Positions 6,049 through 7,777 of a stretch of 7,777 bases of DNA are shown here, in pieces. The stretch lies in contig NZ_JAVRMB020000195.1 of the NCBI RefSeq assembly GCF_031844845.1, forward strand, positions 1 to 7,777. Direction: 5' to 3'. A program made the translations under genes and the position numbers. Source of the stretch: Endozoicomonas sp031844845 (GTDB lineage Bacteria; Pseudomonadota; Gammaproteobacteria; Pseudomonadales; Endozoicomonadaceae). Within the stretch, counting starts at the first letter, position 1, and each line of letters begins with the position of its first letter. Below the pieces are notes generated by a model that ran no database searches, was not told the DNA's origin, and worked only from the letters and a program-made list of their open reading frames with translations.

Positions 6049-7736
6049 ATGAAAATAAGTTCTCACATTAAGTATAAAAACAAAAAAACATCGCTGGTCA
6101 GTCGTGAAGAGACTCAGGCCAAAATGGATCGACGCGCGGTAGCGGCAAACCGGATTAAACCCCGGAACCTTTATACAGTGGCTGACCGCCTTGAGGCTCG
6201 GGCAGAGTGTTATGCCGAGAGGGATTTCCTGATTTATGGTGATCAAATTTTCAGTTATCAGGAGGTTAACTGCCGGGCGAATCGTGTAGCACATGCAGCA
6301 CTGGAGATGGGGCTGAAGCCCGGTGATACCTGTGCGATTGCCCTGGAAAACCGGCCGGAGTTCTTTTTTACCTGGTTTGGGTTGGCCAGGGTTGGCGTCG
6401 TTGTTGCTTTTCTTAATACCCAGGTGAATGGTGTTCCTTTGAGGCATGCGGTGGTGTCCACCCATGCTCGTGCGGTTATTGTGGGAGAGGAGTGTGCCCA
6501 TCACTTCGCCATGACCGATGGTTTGGGAGATACACAACTCTGGTTGCTTTCCGATCCCGAAAAGCCAGCACTTGCCAGTGATCTGTTGCTTCTTGGTAAT
6601 GAATTCCAGCAACGGCTTGAAACGGCACCTGATAGCCCGGTCAGCCCTGGCTTGCGCCCTGATATTAAAGCGGAAGACCCTGCTATTCTGATTTTTACCT
6701 CAGGTACCACAGGCTTGCCTAAAGCGGCGATTTACAGCCATATGCGCTGGTTGTCGTCTGGTGATGTGATGGAGGTAACACTTGATGCAAAGGCTGATGA
6801 TGTTTTTTATTGCTGCCTGCCGCTTTACCACGGTGCCGGGGCAACCTCAGTAACCGCCACGGCGCTGGCTGCGGGTGCTGCCATTGTTTTGCGTCGCCGG
6901 TTTAGTGTCCGCAATTTTTGGGATGATATTTGCGGATATCGTGTGACCATTTGCCAGTACATTGGTGAAATCTGTCGCTACTTGCTGAACTATTACGACA
7001 GTGCGCCTCCGCATCATTTACGTTGTATGGTGGGTGCGGGTCTTACCAGAGAAACATGGAATCAATGGCAGGCCAGATTTGGTCAGATGGATATTTTTGA
7101 GGGGTGGGGTGCGACTGAAGCGAATACTAATCTGATCAATCTGGATAACTATGCAGGCTCCTGTGGCCGGATACCGGACTGGAACAAAACCAATTTCAGG
7201 CTGGTGAAATTTGATGTAGCGACAAACCAGTATTTGCGGGATGACAATGGTTTTCTAATGCTCTGTCAGCCCGGTGAAGTTGGCGAGGGTATCGGCTATA
7301 TCGTTGACCATCCGGAAATGGGCGGTGGTCGTTTTGAAGGGTATACCAGCCCTGAAGCAACAGAGCAGAAAATTCTGCGGAATGTGTTCGAGGCGGGTGA
7401 TGCTTACTGGCGATCCGGTGATCTGCTGCAATATGACGACCATGGTTATTTCTACTTTGTGGATCGGCTGGGCGACACATATCGCTGGAAGAGTGAGAAC
7501 GTATCCACTCAGGAAGTTGCCGGCGCCCTGGGGGACTATTCCGGTCTGGAGTTGATTAATATTTATGGTGTACTGGTTCCTGATCATGAGGGCAGGGCAG
7601 GGATGGCTGCCATTGTGATGCAGGATGGCTGCAGGTTTGATCCACAGTCTTTTTATGACCTGACCGCGGATCGTTTGCCGGATTATGCCGCCCCGCTGTT
7701 TGTCCGTATAAGTCAGAAAGCTGACCTGACGACAAC
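6049..7736 (+). CDS. FATP-type long-chain/very-long-chain acyl-CoA synthetase, 3' end missing
   Basis: This ANL-superfamily ligase activates a fatty or other hydrophobic carboxylic acid with ATP and CoA, giving acyl-CoA, AMP and pyrophosphate. About 562 codons are present and the frame is open to the genomic end at 7736. FATP/VLACS proteins are usually about 590-620 residues, so only the last 40-60 are missing. Motifs are the P-loop IFTSGTTGLPK (215-225), FEGWGATE (350-357) and YWRSGDLL (453-460). The FATP signature DRLGDTYRWKSENVSTQEV (472-490) matches this family rather than plain FadD. The visible end, KADLTTT, corresponds to the start of the family's C-terminal TGTFK region, which holds the A10 catalytic lysine and is not seen. 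The ATG at 6049 has GGAG 10 bases upstream, inside a strong hairpin. It is third in the rightward operon, 66 bases after the SnoaL gene. Homologues combine transport and activation at the inner membrane; I see no clear N-terminal membrane segment. Bile-acid or sterol acids are possible substrates, as for some animal FATPs. Confidence 0.92.
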
Positions 7737-7777
7737 CTGTCTCTTATACACATCTGACGCTGCCGACGAAAGATACA
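7737..7777 (+). other. Illumina Nextera (Tn5) adapter read-through, not genomic
   Basis: CTGTCTCTTATACACATCT (7737-7755) is the Tn5 mosaic end. The following GACGCTGCCGACGA (7756-7769) completes the reverse complement of the Nextera Read 1 transposase adapter. The last 8 bases (7770-7777, AAGATACA) occupy the position of an i5 index in that library design, though I do not recognise the index. Read on the minus strand from 7753, the adapter gives the well-known artefact peptide MCIRDR. It should be trimmed. Confidence 0.97.

Noticed and set aside
6016..6710. Minus-strand frames of up to 198 codons under the acyl-CoA synthetase
   Set aside because: The plus strand here encodes an unbroken ANL ligase including its N-terminal domain and P-loop; the minus-strand translations resemble nothing.
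7556..7753. Minus-strand 65-codon frame beginning MCIRDRLSSG
   Set aside because: Its start is made of Nextera adapter sequence and the rest is antisense to the ligase; it is a known contamination signature.
1..7777. tRNA, rRNA, CRISPR arrays, toxin-antitoxin or phage genes
   Set aside because: I looked on both strands and saw no cloverleaf-like arm sets, no evenly spaced direct repeats and no such protein signatures.

Overview
The window looks like one complete draft-assembly contig of 7777 bases from a bacterium, probably a gammaproteobacterium. That placement is an inference from protein style, the IS4-type element, middling GC by eye and compact operons; a marine or host-associated lineage such as Endozoicomonas is only a guess. 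The left end is cut inside an insertion sequence. The right end runs into Illumina Nextera adapter sequence (7737-7769, plus 8 bases that may be an index), so the last 41 bases are not genomic.

Layout. (1) 1-1295 (+): a decayed IS4-family transposase, broken by a -1 frame change at an A7 run and by a TAA stop inside its Y(2)R(3)E(6)K motif. Candidate IS right-end sequence and a rho-independent-type hairpin follow. (2) 1387-4380 (-): a two-gene operon. The promoter-proximal gene encodes a meta-cleavage-type alpha/beta hydrolase. The second encodes a large FMN/4Fe-4S/FAD ene-reductase of the FadH/BaiCD type. (3) 4381-4533: a divergent intergenic region. (4) 4534 to the right end (+): an operon of a short-chain dehydrogenase, a SnoaL/NTF2-fold protein and a FATP-type long-chain/very-long-chain acyl-CoA synthetase. 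The synthetase is cut about 40-60 codons before its expected end by the adapter.

Together the five metabolic genes look like part of a catabolic divergon for a hydrophobic, probably cyclic carboxylic acid. The substrate would be CoA-activated by the FATP-type ligase, oxidised at a hydroxyl by the SDR, dehydrated or isomerised by the SnoaL-fold protein, reduced or desaturated at an enone by the flavoenzyme, and finally hydrolysed at a C-C or ester bond. Four of the five families (ligase, SDR, BaiCD-like flavoenzyme, SnoaL-fold protein) parallel the bile-acid 7-dehydroxylation (bai) gene set. The resemblance is at family level only, and the substrate cannot be read from the sequence.

The most unusual local element is a 13-bp perfect inverted repeat (5997-6009/6025-6037) between the SnoaL gene and the ligase gene. 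Its right arm contains the ligase's Shine-Dalgarno sequence.
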